A stretch of DNA of 64,000 bases from assembly GCF_001422445.1 (NCBI RefSeq), contig NZ_LMNA01000012.1, forward strand, positions 186,001 through 250,000. Direction: 5' to 3'. Position numbers and translations under genes: made by a program. Positions 8,565 to 17,215 of this stretch are shown here, in pieces. Source of the stretch: Pseudorhodoferax sp. Leaf274 (lineage in GTDB: Bacteria; Pseudomonadota; Gammaproteobacteria; Burkholderiales; Burkholderiaceae_C). The first letter of the stretch is position 1. The number at the start of each line of letters is the position of its first letter. Under the pieces are notes generated by a model that had not been told where the DNA came from, made no database searches, and saw nothing but the letters and a program-made list of their open reading frames with translations.

Positions 8565-9491
8565 ATGCAATCCAAATCAAATTTGCGCGCCATGCCACCG
8601 GTCGGTGATTCTGGCCAGTCGGGATCTTCGCCAGCGGCGGATGGTGGCGTGGTGATGGGGCGCTCGATCGGCGACCTGATCCGCGAGGCGCGCGGGCTCA
8701 CTGCGGCGCAGATCGAACAGGTGCTGCAATACCAGCGCGAGCACCGCGTGCATTTCGGCGAGGCTGCAGTCGCCCTGAAGTTGGCATCGCGCGATGACGT
8801 GCTTTGGGCGCTGTCGCAACAGTTCCAATATCCCTATGCGCCCGCGGGCGATGTGTCGGCGCTGAGCCCTGAACTGATCACGGCGATCGACCCGTTCAGC
8901 GACGAGTCAGAGATGTTCCGCGACGTGCGTAGCCAGTTGCTGATGGGGGCGCTGGCGCCAGACCAGCCGCGGCGCGCTCTGGCCGTCATGAGCCCCAACG
9001 TGGGGGACGGCAAGTCCTTCTTTGCGGCAAACCTGGCCATCGCGTTCAGCCAGTTGGGCGGCAGGACGCTGCTGGTCGATGCCGACATGCGCACACCGCG
9101 CCAGCAGGATCTGTTCAACGTGGCAAGGCGTGCAGGCCTGAGCAACATCCTGGCCGGCCGTGCCGATGCGGAAGTCATCCACGAGGTGGCGGCATTGCCC
9201 GGGTTGTTCCTGCTGCCGGTGGGTGCCACGCCGCCCAATCCGCTGGAGCTTTTCCTGCGACCGACCTTTCGCCTGCTGCTGCAGGAGGTCTGCGCCAAGT
9301 TCGACCACGTGATCGTGGACACGCCGGCGGCAAGCCACGGGGCGGACGCGCGCGTCCTGGCTGCCACTTGCGGAGCTGCCCTGGTGATCGGCCGCCGCAA
9401 CACCAGCCGCATGCACGCCATCAAGGAACTGGTCCAACAGATCGCCAAGACGCGGGCCACATTTGCCGGGGTGATCATCAATGAGCATTGA
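8565..9491 (+). CDS. epsG: EPS tyrosine-kinase-like ATPase EpsG
   Basis: A 308-residue cytosolic partner of EpsF in the BY-kinase/ParA-like family. Walker A is SPNVGDGKS (143-151), Walker A' is LLVDADMR (169-176) and Walker B is HVIVDTPA (248-255). Residues 33-91 form a separate helical module ('IGDLIREARGLTAAQIEQVL', 'FGEAAVALKLASRDDVLWAL') resembling the N-terminal domain of type II secretion ATPases (MshEN/GspE-N). Unusually, the last tyrosine is Y91: the C-terminal tyrosine cluster of classical BY-kinases is absent. The gene overlaps the next by 11 bases. Confidence 0.9.
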   Translation: MQSKSNLRAMPPVGDSGQSGSSPAADGGVVMGRSIGDLIREARGLTAAQIEQVLQYQREHRVHFGEAAVALKLASRDDVLWALSQQFQYPYAPAGDVSALSPELITAIDPFSDESEMFRDVRSQLLMGALAPDQPRRALAVMSPNVGDGKSFFAANLAIAFSQLGGRTLLVDADMRTPRQQDLFNVARRAGLSNILAGRADAEVIHEVAALPGLFLLPVGATPPNPLELFLRPTFRLLLQEVCAKFDHVIVDTPAASHGADARVLAATCGAALVIGRRNTSRMHAIKELVQQIAKTRATFAGVIINEH

Positions 9492-10518
9492 GGCACAAGC
9501 GCTGCGCGTGCTTGTTGTCATCCCCACGCTCAACGAGGCACATGGCATCGACGCGGTGATCGATGCCCTGGCTGTCGACCTGCCCGTCGACGCACAGGTG
9601 ACGATGGTGGTGGCGGACGGCGGCAGCGACGATGGCACGGTCGAGCGCGTGCAGCGGCTGCAAGCAACGCGCCCCTGGTTGAAGCTGATGGCCAATCCGA
9701 AGCGCATCCAGAGCGCAGCCGTGAATCTTGCCGTTCGCACGCATGGTGGCGGTGCCGATGTGCTGGTGCGTTGCGATGCGCATGCGCGTTATCCGAGCGG
9801 CTTCATCGGCAGCCTGCTGCAAACGTTGGAACGTACGGGTGCCGATGAAGTGGTCGTGCCCATGGATTCGTCTGGCAGCGGCTGCTTCCAGCGTGCCGTG
9901 GCCTGGGTGTCCGATACGCGTGTGGGCTCTGGCGGGTCTGCGCACCGTGGTGGGCGGCGCAGCGGCTACGTGGACCATGGGCACCACGCGGCGTTTCGCA
10001 TGGCCTCGTTCGTGCGTGCCGGAGGCTACGACGAGAGCTTCACCCACAACGAGGACGCCGAGTTCGATTGCCGCCAGCGCCGGCTGGGTGGCCGGGTGTA
10101 TCTGGATGCCGACATCCGGCTCGAGTACGCACCACGCGCCACGCCTGCCCGGCTGGCCAAGCAGTACTTTGCCTACGGACGGGGGAGATCCCGCACGGTC
10201 CGCCGCCATCCGGGTTCGATGCGCTTGCGGCAGCTCGCGCTGCCGGTGCACCTGTTGGTGCTGCTGATGTCGCTGGCGCTGGCCGCATGGTCCGCCTGGG
10301 CCTTGGCCTGGCCGCTGGTGTACGCGGGTGTGCTGGCCCTTACCTCGTGCCAGACCGCCTGGGGCCGGCGTTCCCTGTGCGGACTGTGGGCCGGGCCCGC
10401 TGCGGGCATCATGCACACGAGCTGGGCTGCGGGTTTTCTGTGCGGATTGGCCTTCATCCGTGAAGCACCGTGGCGGGCCGATGGGTCGCTGCCGCTGGGC
10501 GCAAGGCGCGAGGTCTAG
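9481..10518 (+). CDS. Glycosyltransferase family 2, ExoA-like
   Basis: A 345-residue GT2 enzyme resembling succinoglycan ExoA. It has the GT-A core ('LVVIPTLNEAHGI', 'VVADGGSDDGT', 'RCDAHARY' as the DxD-like site, 'HNEDAEFDCR' and an RR-containing block 'GRGRSRTVRRHPGS') and then two or three C-terminal transmembrane segments from about residue 250. It probably adds a sugar at the cytosolic face and is membrane-anchored. It overlaps epsG by 11 bases and is followed after 5 bases by a GT4. Confidence 0.88.
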   Translation: MSIEAQALRVLVVIPTLNEAHGIDAVIDALAVDLPVDAQVTMVVADGGSDDGTVERVQRLQATRPWLKLMANPKRIQSAAVNLAVRTHGGGADVLVRCDAHARYPSGFIGSLLQTLERTGADEVVVPMDSSGSGCFQRAVAWVSDTRVGSGGSAHRGGRRSGYVDHGHHAAFRMASFVRAGGYDESFTHNEDAEFDCRQRRLGGRVYLDADIRLEYAPRATPARLAKQYFAYGRGRSRTVRRHPGSMRLRQLALPVHLLVLLMSLALAAWSAWALAWPLVYAGVLALTSCQTAWGRRSLCGLWAGPAAGIMHTSWAAGFLCGLAFIREAPWRADGSLPLGARREV

Positions 10519-10523
10519 GCGGC

Positions 10524-11705
10524 ATGACGCAGCTTTCCCCGCTTCATGCGCTGTTGATCGATCCTTCACTTTTCACGGCCCCTTACGACGCCGCGCTGAC
10601 AACCGGGTTGGTGGCCGCCGGGGTGGAGGTGGTGTGGGCCACACGGCCGACGCGCAAGGGCGACCGGCAGGAGCTGCCGATCGAGCGGACCGATACCTTC
10701 TTCTACCGTCGGACCGATGAGGCGCAATGGGTGCCGAACCGGCTCAAGCCGGTGCTCAAGGGCATTGCCCACTTTGCCGGGTTGGCGACATTGTTGGCGC
10801 GTGTACGCAAGCAAAAGCCCGATGTCGTGCACGTCCAGTGGATCGTGGTGCCGCCGTTGGATGTGCTGGCATTCATGTTGATCCGCAGGTGGTGCCCGTT
10901 GGTGCTGACCGTTCACGACACGGTGCCCTTCAACGGCCAGAAGATGAGCCTGCTGCAGCGCATTGGATTCGATGTGCCGATGCGTTGGGCCCATCGGCTG
11001 ATCGTGCACACCAAGTCCGGGCGTCAGGCGTTGATCGACCGTGGGGTGCCGGCCGGCAAGATCGAGGTGATCCCGCATGGACCTCTGCAGCTGGCCGTGC
11101 AGCCGATGCCGTCTGCGACACCACGCGATCCGCGTTGGACCTTCGTGCTGTTTGGCGAGATCAAGCCCTACAAGGGGCTCGACCTGCTGATCGAGGCTTT
11201 TGCGCGCATGCCTGCCGCCATGCGTGCCCAGGCGCGTGTCGTCGTTGCCGGCCGTCCGCGCATGGATCTGGCGCCGCTGCTGGCCCGGATCGAGGCGCTT
11301 GGCTTGTCGGAGCAATTTGACATGCGGCCGCAGCGCCAGTCCGAGGAGGAAATGGCCACGTTGTTCGCAGAGACCGATTGCTTCGTGTTCCCCTACCGCC
11401 AGATCGATGCCAGCGGCGTGTATTTCCTCGTGAAGTCCCTCAGTTGCTGGCAGATTGCCAGCCGGGTGGGCATCTTTGCCGAGGACATGGTTCCCGATGT
11501 CGACGGCACGCTCGTGCCATGCGAGGACGTGGATGCACTTGCACAGGCGATGCAGTCGTCCATCGCACGGCGTCCGAGGCGCAGCGCACCAGCCGCGTCG
11601 GATTCCTGGGCAGAGATCGGTCGGACGACCCGCGCCCTGTACCTGGATGCGATGGCGGCCTTCCACGGCGTATCGCACCCGAACAGCCCGAGCACTGTGG
11701 AGTAA
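10524..11705 (+). CDS. Glycosyltransferase, GT4-like
   Basis: A 393-residue GT-B enzyme starting at 10524 (MTQLSPLHALLIDPSLFTAP). Family marks are 'PDVVHVQWIVVPPLD', 'LTVHDTVPFNGQ', 'IEVIPHGPL' and 'FGEIKPYKGLDLLI' in order, the usual GT4 layout with the donor-binding domain at the C-terminus. It begins 5 bases after the ExoA-like gene and stops 2 bases before the GH16 gene. Sugar specificity is not readable. Confidence 0.87.
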   Translation: MTQLSPLHALLIDPSLFTAPYDAALTTGLVAAGVEVVWATRPTRKGDRQELPIERTDTFFYRRTDEAQWVPNRLKPVLKGIAHFAGLATLLARVRKQKPDVVHVQWIVVPPLDVLAFMLIRRWCPLVLTVHDTVPFNGQKMSLLQRIGFDVPMRWAHRLIVHTKSGRQALIDRGVPAGKIEVIPHGPLQLAVQPMPSATPRDPRWTFVLFGEIKPYKGLDLLIEAFARMPAAMRAQARVVVAGRPRMDLAPLLARIEALGLSEQFDMRPQRQSEEEMATLFAETDCFVFPYRQIDASGVYFLVKSLSCWQIASRVGIFAEDMVPDVDGTLVPCEDVDALAQAMQSSIARRPRRSAPAASDSWAEIGRTTRALYLDAMAAFHGVSHPNSPSTVE

Positions 11706-11707
11706 CG

Positions 11708-12604
11708 ATGCGCAACCTGCCGGATTCGCCAGAACCTCTTCGTTCGCTGACGCTGTTACGCCGGCGGCTGATCCAGGGCTTGATTGGCCTTGCGGGGGGA
11801 GGCGCATGGCTGACGCGGGCAGCACATGGGCAAACCGCGGTGCCGTTGCCGGCACCGATCGCTGGCACCGGCTACCAGTTGGTCAAGAACTGGGACTTCA
11901 CTTCGAACGTGACGGACATCGCCACGTTGCGCAAGGAGTTCTTCACGCGCTACATCTACAACAACGGGCAGCAGGACGCGCTGAACGATGAATGGCAGCG
12001 CTACCGCGACAACGGCAACCATGCGTTCGAGGACGATGCGCTGGCACTGGTCGCGCGCGCGCCTGCAGGCGTGGCGCGCGGGAAGATCGAAAGCGGCATG
12101 CTTCGATCCAAGTGGTTCGGCAAATATGGCTACTTCGAGTGCAGCATGAAGGTGCCTGCGGGGCGGGGGATGTGGCCGGCGTTCTGGCTCAACCCACAGG
12201 ACGGGCGGTGGCCTCCTGAGATCGACATCGTCGAGATCGTCAACAACGGCCGCGACACCACACGCAACAGCTTTCACATCCTGCACACCCGCAGCAAGGA
12301 GAAGAGGGTCGTCACCTCGTCGCGCCTGGACAAGCACCAATCCTATTGGCCGGGATTTGATTACAAGGATGATTACCACCGCTTTGCCGTCTTGTGGGAG
12401 GCGGACCGGGTCCGCCACTACGTGGACGACAAGCTTGTGGCGGACCAGAGTTTCAAGTGGGAGCACGAAGACGGGGTGGATGGCGGGCCGGCGCATATTT
12501 TGGTCAACCTCGCCGTGGGTGGCAGCTGGCCCGGTGCTCCGGACGGTGCCGACGCTTTTCCTGCCAGGCTGATGCTCCGGCATATCCGCGTGTGGCAAGC
12601 ATGA
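11708..12604 (+). CDS. Glycoside hydrolase family 16 protein, exported
   Basis: A 298-residue GH16 glycanase. The catalytic ExDxxE motif is EIDIVE at residues 171-176 (nucleophile E171, acid/base E176), in the context 'WPPEIDIVEIVNNG', with the family's Trp-rich strands ('GMWPAFWLNP', 'YHRFAVLWEADRVRHYVDD'). The N-terminus has RRRLIQ (18-23) followed by a Gly/Ala/Leu stretch and a probable cleavage after 'RAAHGQ', compatible with Tat export. It likely cuts the EPS itself to set chain length or release the polymer, as seen for GH16 lyase/hydrolase partners in other EPS loci. Confidence 0.88.
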   Translation: MRNLPDSPEPLRSLTLLRRRLIQGLIGLAGGGAWLTRAAHGQTAVPLPAPIAGTGYQLVKNWDFTSNVTDIATLRKEFFTRYIYNNGQQDALNDEWQRYRDNGNHAFEDDALALVARAPAGVARGKIESGMLRSKWFGKYGYFECSMKVPAGRGMWPAFWLNPQDGRWPPEIDIVEIVNNGRDTTRNSFHILHTRSKEKRVVTSSRLDKHQSYWPGFDYKDDYHRFAVLWEADRVRHYVDDKLVADQSFKWEHEDGVDGGPAHILVNLAVGGSWPGAPDGADAFPARLMLRHIRVWQA

Positions 12605-12659
12605 GGCAGGCCGGGGTTGCGGCGCTGACAGTCACACCTGACTATTCAGACTTGACACC

Positions 12660-14021
12660 ATGAGTTTTTCGCACCCAGGCCATGCATGGTCGGGCAAGGT
12701 GCCGCGCAGCAGTACCCCAGGCACGCAGACGGTCCATGCTGCCCCAGATGCGGCACAACCACCGTTCGGCCTGAAGGTTGCGTTTGTCTTTGTATTGCTG
12801 GCGCTGACGGTGCTGGACCGCTTTGGCCTGCGTCTGACGAGCAGCTATTCGGTCAATCCCGCCACGATGGCGATGTATGGGCTGGTCGCCGCGCTGCTCG
12901 TGACTCGCCATGCGCAGATCAACGTCGTGAGTGCTCTGCTCTATGTCGGTGCCGTGACGCTGGCGTGTACAAGCTTCGTCGTGAACATGACGTTCGGTAC
13001 CCGGCAACTCACGTCGCTGGGTTCTCTCATGCTGTTGTGCGTGCTGTATGCGCCGTTCGTGTTCGCGCTGCGCAACGGCCCGCATGCCGGGTCCATGTGG
13101 CGATGGATGATGCGCTGGTATGTGATCTTCATGGCAGTGCTTGCCGTGTTCGGCGTCACGCAATACTTTGCGCAGTTCGTGGTGCGACTGCCATGGCTGA
13201 TCGACTTCACAGACTACATTCCCACAGCTATTCGCGGGTCGGGCGTCTACAACACATCCAATGTGATTGGGTCGGCGTTCAAGTCCAACGGCTTTTTTCT
13301 GCGCGAAGCTTCTGGCTTTTCCATGTACATGGCGATTGCGCTTGTCTGCGAGTGGGAGCTTGCGCGACGCAAATCGCTGCTGGCCTTGTTCGGCCTTGCC
13401 GTGGTCGTGACGTATTCGGGTTCGGGCATGCTGATCCTTATCGTCGCGCTGGCGCTGCCACTTGGTTGGCAGACGTTTTCGCGTGCCGTCATCGCAGGGC
13501 TGGCCATCGGATTGGTCGTGTTGCTGTTCGGCGATGCATTGAACCTTTCTTACACCCTGGGCCGTGTGGGTGAGTTCAACGCAGAGGGCAGCAGCGCCTA
13601 TTGCCGGTTTGTGGCGCCTGCAAAACTGGTGGTCGAGCAGATCGAGTCTGATCCCTGGGTGGCTCTTCTCGGCCATGGGCCCGGCACGACGCAGAAAATG
13701 TCTGCTGTTTGTGAGACCACCTATGGCAAGGTGTTGTTCGAGTACGGAATGGTGGGCGCCTTGCTGTTTTCGGCGCTGATCCTGTTCGCGCTCGCGAGGC
13801 CATGGATTCCGCTGCGCTTGCGCTCGGCACTGGCCGTGAACTGGTATCTGCTCGGCGGCAATCTTCTGGGACCGGAATCGCTGTTGATGATTTTCTTTTT
13901 GAGTGCGATGTGGCCTTCGAGATTGCCGGAGAAGTTCGTTTTGAGTACGGCAAGACCGGATGATGCAGTGCGTGGCCGGGGCGCCGTGCAAAAGAACGAA
14001 AGGCCACGCGATGGCGGATAA
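12660..14021 (+). CDS. Wzy/O-antigen-ligase-like EPS polymerase
   Basis: A 453-residue integral membrane protein with about ten hydrophobic segments and one larger periplasmic loop (residues about 170-210, 'DYIPTAIRGSGVYNTSNVIG'), typical of the Wzy polymerase/WaaL ligase superfamily. Sequence alone does not separate polymerase from ligase, but its place in an EPS cluster with EpsF and a flippase makes it the likely polymerase. Its last 11 bases overlap the next GT2 gene. Base composition is lower in G+C than the neighbours in several rows, as is common for polymerases. Confidence 0.8.
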   Translation: MSFSHPGHAWSGKVPRSSTPGTQTVHAAPDAAQPPFGLKVAFVFVLLALTVLDRFGLRLTSSYSVNPATMAMYGLVAALLVTRHAQINVVSALLYVGAVTLACTSFVVNMTFGTRQLTSLGSLMLLCVLYAPFVFALRNGPHAGSMWRWMMRWYVIFMAVLAVFGVTQYFAQFVVRLPWLIDFTDYIPTAIRGSGVYNTSNVIGSAFKSNGFFLREASGFSMYMAIALVCEWELARRKSLLALFGLAVVVTYSGSGMLILIVALALPLGWQTFSRAVIAGLAIGLVVLLFGDALNLSYTLGRVGEFNAEGSSAYCRFVAPAKLVVEQIESDPWVALLGHGPGTTQKMSAVCETTYGKVLFEYGMVGALLFSALILFALARPWIPLRLRSALAVNWYLLGGNLLGPESLLMIFFLSAMWPSRLPEKFVLSTARPDDAVRGRGAVQKNERPRDGG

Positions 14022-15105
14022 CGCAGTGCCGACGGTGAGCATCGTGATCACCTGTTTCAACTACGAGCGCTACATCGCGCTGTCGGTGGGCAGTGCTCTG
14101 GCGCAGTCGATTGCGCCGACGGAGATCATCGTTGTCAACGATGGATCGACTGACGGGTCTGCGGGGGTGCTCGCCAGTTTCGGCGCGCAGATCACCGTGA
14201 TCGACCAAGCAAATGCTGGCCAGATCGCGGCAACCAACCGCGGATATGCCGCGAGCAGCGGCGACATCGTCATGTTCCTGGACGCCGACGACATTCTCGA
14301 AACCGGTGCCGTGCAGGCTGTGATCGAGGCGTGGACGCCCGACTGCGTCAAAGTGCAATTCGAGCTCGAGGTCATCAACGGGGCCGGCGAACTGCTGGGC
14401 AGGCGCTTTTGCAACTATGTGGAGCCCTACGGGCCGGAACAGGTGCGCAGTGAGTTCAAGCGGTTCGGCACCTATGTCTGGCCCGTCATGACAGGCAATG
14501 CTTTCGCGCGCCGATTCTTGCAAGGCGTGATGCCGCTGACGGTGAAGATGGCGCCGGACGGCATTCTCAACACGGTTGCGCCGCTGTACGGCAGCATCCA
14601 GGTCGTGCCCCAGGCACTGGCCCGCTACCGCTTGCATCAAGCCAATCAGAACTACCATGGCACGACATCCAATGCCATCGGTGTGCGGTTCGCCAAACAG
14701 GTGAATTTGCGGGTCAGCGAAGTGAACGTGTTGCGGCAGCATGCGGCCGCCCTGGGCGTGCAACTACCCGAAGGCAACTTGCTGGACCACGATATGACGT
14801 TCATCAACTACCGGTTGATGGCGCTGAAGCTGGGCGAGCCCTACGAGGAAAGCGCGGGTGATTCACCAGGGCGCCTGTGGCGCGCCGGCATCGTGGCATT
14901 GCGCAAGCGTCCCCTGCCATCGCACTTGAAACTGTTCCACATGCTGTGGCTGACGGCTCTGCGATGGAGTCCGCGCAGCGCGGCGCGCGCACTGATCCAG
15001 TTGCGGTTCCAGCGTGCCGAGTTGTTGCAGCCTTGGCGACGCCGTTGGGCAACCTTGACCGGTTTGGGGCGAGCGGCAGAGACCGGACCTGGAAGAAATT
15101 CGTAG
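14011..15105 (+). CDS. Glycosyltransferase family 2 protein
   Basis: A 364-residue GT-A enzyme. The start at 14011 (MADNAVPTVSIVITCFNYER) overlaps the polymerase stop by 11 bases. GT2 marks are 'SIVITCFNYE', 'EIIVVNDGSTDGS' and 'FLDADD'. The C-terminal half carries 'TGNAFAR', 'LARYRLHQAN' and 'GDSPGRLWRA', matching the layout of the GT2 at 5,109-6,185. It is the last plus-strand gene of the locus and converges on the acyltransferase 78 bases away. Confidence 0.87.
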   Translation: MADNAVPTVSIVITCFNYERYIALSVGSALAQSIAPTEIIVVNDGSTDGSAGVLASFGAQITVIDQANAGQIAATNRGYAASSGDIVMFLDADDILETGAVQAVIEAWTPDCVKVQFELEVINGAGELLGRRFCNYVEPYGPEQVRSEFKRFGTYVWPVMTGNAFARRFLQGVMPLTVKMAPDGILNTVAPLYGSIQVVPQALARYRLHQANQNYHGTTSNAIGVRFAKQVNLRVSEVNVLRQHAAALGVQLPEGNLLDHDMTFINYRLMALKLGEPYEESAGDSPGRLWRAGIVALRKRPLPSHLKLFHMLWLTALRWSPRSAARALIQLRFQRAELLQPWRRRWATLTGLGRAAETGPGRNS

Positions 15106-15183
15106 TCTTCACCCGTCCGGATGCGTTGCTTCCTTTGCAGTTGAAGCGCCTTCAGATGGCGGCAGAGCCACCTGGAAGGAGGG

Positions 15184-16341
15184 TCACCGCGTCAGATGAG
15201 GACTCGCGGCCGGCGCCGTGGCATAGGCACCATCGGTGGCTGGGACTTCGCGCCAGCGCTTCGTGAGCCACTTGGCCAATCCCTGCTCGAGCCAACGCCA
15301 CGACCAGTACGCTACCAGCCAACTCAGCAAGCCAGAGACGATGGCAAAAACCAGCGTCAGCTCCCAGCTGCCGCGACCGTCCGGAAAGAGCTTCAACAGC
15401 AAGAGCTTGGTCATGGACATGACCACCGGATGCACCAGATAGAAGCTGTAGCTGATGCTGCCGAGGTGCTGAGCCGCGCGCGTTCTGAGTGCGCCCAGGC
15501 CAGCCGGTGTTCCCGCCATGGCGACGCAGGCGATGACGTGCGTGCCAGCCAGAGCCGCGAGCAGGACGGACAGGGTGTGCCCATTGGCCAGCACGGACCA
15601 CAATGGCACGCTGAACTCCGCGGCGAATATGCCGGTGTCGAACCAGGCGAACAAGAACACCAGGAGTGTCAATGGCACAAGCATCGGTGTGCGCTGCAGC
15701 CAGCGCACGGCACCTGGTGCCAACGCGACCAGCACGCCTGGCAGGAAGAACAGGGCACGCGGATAACACGCGATGAGCAAGCCGGCCAGGGCAGCCCACA
15801 CCAGTTTGGCGGGCAGGGGGGCGCCCCGCCGCCACAACAGTGCAGCCAGCGCGGCAACGCCATAAAACACCCACTCGTAGGTCAATGACCAAGACGCCGG
15901 GTGCAGCAGAAAAATCGGCAACAGCGGCGGCAGCAAGAATAGATTGGCCAGCGAGTGCAGGACCCATTCCACAGGCGTGCTCGTGCCGCCGTGGCCAGCT
16001 GCATAACGCACGACGGCCAGAAAGATCGCGATGGGAATCCATACTGGAAAGATGCGGATCACGCGATCCAGCAGGAACCGCGACAGCGTGGCATGTCGGC
16101 GCAGGCTGTTCACGATGACGTAGCCACTGATCATGAAGAACAGTTCGACGCCATAGCCGAAGGCCATGAACAGGCGATGCAGCATCACTTGGGCCGTCGA
16201 TGTCGCGTCGGCAGTCGGCGGCAAACCGGAGTTTGCAACGTGGTGCAAGAACACCAGCAGCACGCAGACACCGCGGAACCCGTTGATGTTCAGCGAGTAG
16301 TTGTCCGGTCGCGGCCGGACGGCTGCGGGCTGCGGGCTCAT
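15184..16341 (-). CDS. Acyltransferase family 3 (OafA/YrhL-like)
   Basis: A 385-residue membrane acyltransferase with about ten transmembrane segments. The family start is visible: 'NINGFRGVCVLLVFLHHVAN' with the conserved RG and His, then 'GVELFFMISGYV' and 'RIFPVW'. Such enzymes O-acetylate or O-succinylate sugars of secreted polysaccharides. It is the last gene of the epsA-epsB-epsL-epsE operon (16 bases after epsE), so it should decorate this EPS. The transferred acyl group is unknown. Confidence 0.9.
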   Translation of the reverse strand: MSPQPAAVRPRPDNYSLNINGFRGVCVLLVFLHHVANSGLPPTADATSTAQVMLHRLFMAFGYGVELFFMISGYVIVNSLRRHATLSRFLLDRVIRIFPVWIPIAIFLAVVRYAAGHGGTSTPVEWVLHSLANLFLLPPLLPIFLLHPASWSLTYEWVFYGVAALAALLWRRGAPLPAKLVWAALAGLLIACYPRALFFLPGVLVALAPGAVRWLQRTPMLVPLTLLVFLFAWFDTGIFAAEFSVPLWSVLANGHTLSVLLAALAGTHVIACVAMAGTPAGLGALRTRAAQHLGSISYSFYLVHPVVMSMTKLLLLKLFPDGRGSWELTLVFAIVSGLLSWLVAYWSWRWLEQGLAKWLTKRWREVPATDGAYATAPAASPHLTR

Positions 16342-16357
16342 GGCCTTACCCTCGGTG

Positions 16358-17194
16358 TCAGAACAGGCTTTCGCGCACGTAGATCACATCATCGGGCTGC
16401 AGGGCATCCGAGAACTGTGGCGTGGTCTGTTGAACGACACCTGCAGCGTCCCTGCGGTGCAGCCGCAACCGGGTCTCGCTGCCGCGTGTGGTGGGGCCAC
16501 CGCCAGTCGCTAGCGCTTGCATGACGGTCATGCCGCGTTCGATCCTGTAGGCGCCAGGCCGCTGCGCTTCGCCGTAGATGTAGAACATCGGCGCGCGTGG
16601 AACGTAGAGGACGTCGCCCCCGGCAATGGCGACGTCGTTTTCGCTGGACTCGACCATGAACAGTGCCGTGATGTCGATGGTCTTGCGGTAGGGCCGTCCA
16701 TCGCGTGTGCCGGTCAGAATCACATAGTCTGCTCCGGTAGCGGTCGCTCCGCCGGCCATGGCCAGCACCTCCGTGACGCGGATGTTCGCGGTGTCCAGGG
16801 GAAAGCGGCCCGGGCGACTGGCATGGCCCAACACGGCAACTTGGTTGCCGCGCACCTGCAGCAGCACGATGTTGACCTGCGGCCGTACCAGGAAGTTGCC
16901 GGTGCGCAAGGCTTGGGCGATCTTTCGCTCCGCGTCCGCAATGGAAAGGCCGGCCAGTTCGACAGTGCCGATCAGCGGATAACTGATGGCGCCGTTGTCT
17001 GAGATGCGCGTTTCGACGGTCAGGTCCGGACTTTGGAAGACCTGCACTCGGATCGAGTCACCGACGCTGAGTCGGTAGTCGATGCTTTGTTGCTGTGCAG
17101 CTGCCATGCGTGGCAGCAGTGCACTGAACATTGTCACGATGAAGAAAGCCAACCAGACGGCCGTGCGGCGGGGGAGGGGCAGGATCAGGTTCAT
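16358..17194 (-). CDS. epsE: Polysaccharide export outer-membrane protein EpsE (Wza-like)
   Basis: A 278-residue exported protein. After a signal peptide (cleavage near residue 34, MAAAQQQ) comes the poly_export domain ('YRLSVGDSIRVQVFQSPDLT', 'RISDNGAISYPLIG') and then SLBB domains ('VAVLGHASRPGRFPL', 'FYIYGEAQRPGAYRIERGMT'). No lipobox cysteine is seen, unlike Wza. It forms the periplasmic/outer-membrane export channel with EpsF. It lies 21 bases downstream of epsL in the minus-strand eps operon. Confidence 0.92.
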   Translation of the reverse strand: MNLILPLPRRTAVWLAFFIVTMFSALLPRMAAAQQQSIDYRLSVGDSIRVQVFQSPDLTVETRISDNGAISYPLIGTVELAGLSIADAERKIAQALRTGNFLVRPQVNIVLLQVRGNQVAVLGHASRPGRFPLDTANIRVTEVLAMAGGATATGADYVILTGTRDGRPYRKTIDITALFMVESSENDVAIAGGDVLYVPRAPMFYIYGEAQRPGAYRIERGMTVMQALATGGGPTTRGSETRLRLHRRDAAGVVQQTTPQFSDALQPDDVIYVRESLF

Positions 17195-17215
17195 ATGCGC
17201 TTTGCCAAATGATCG

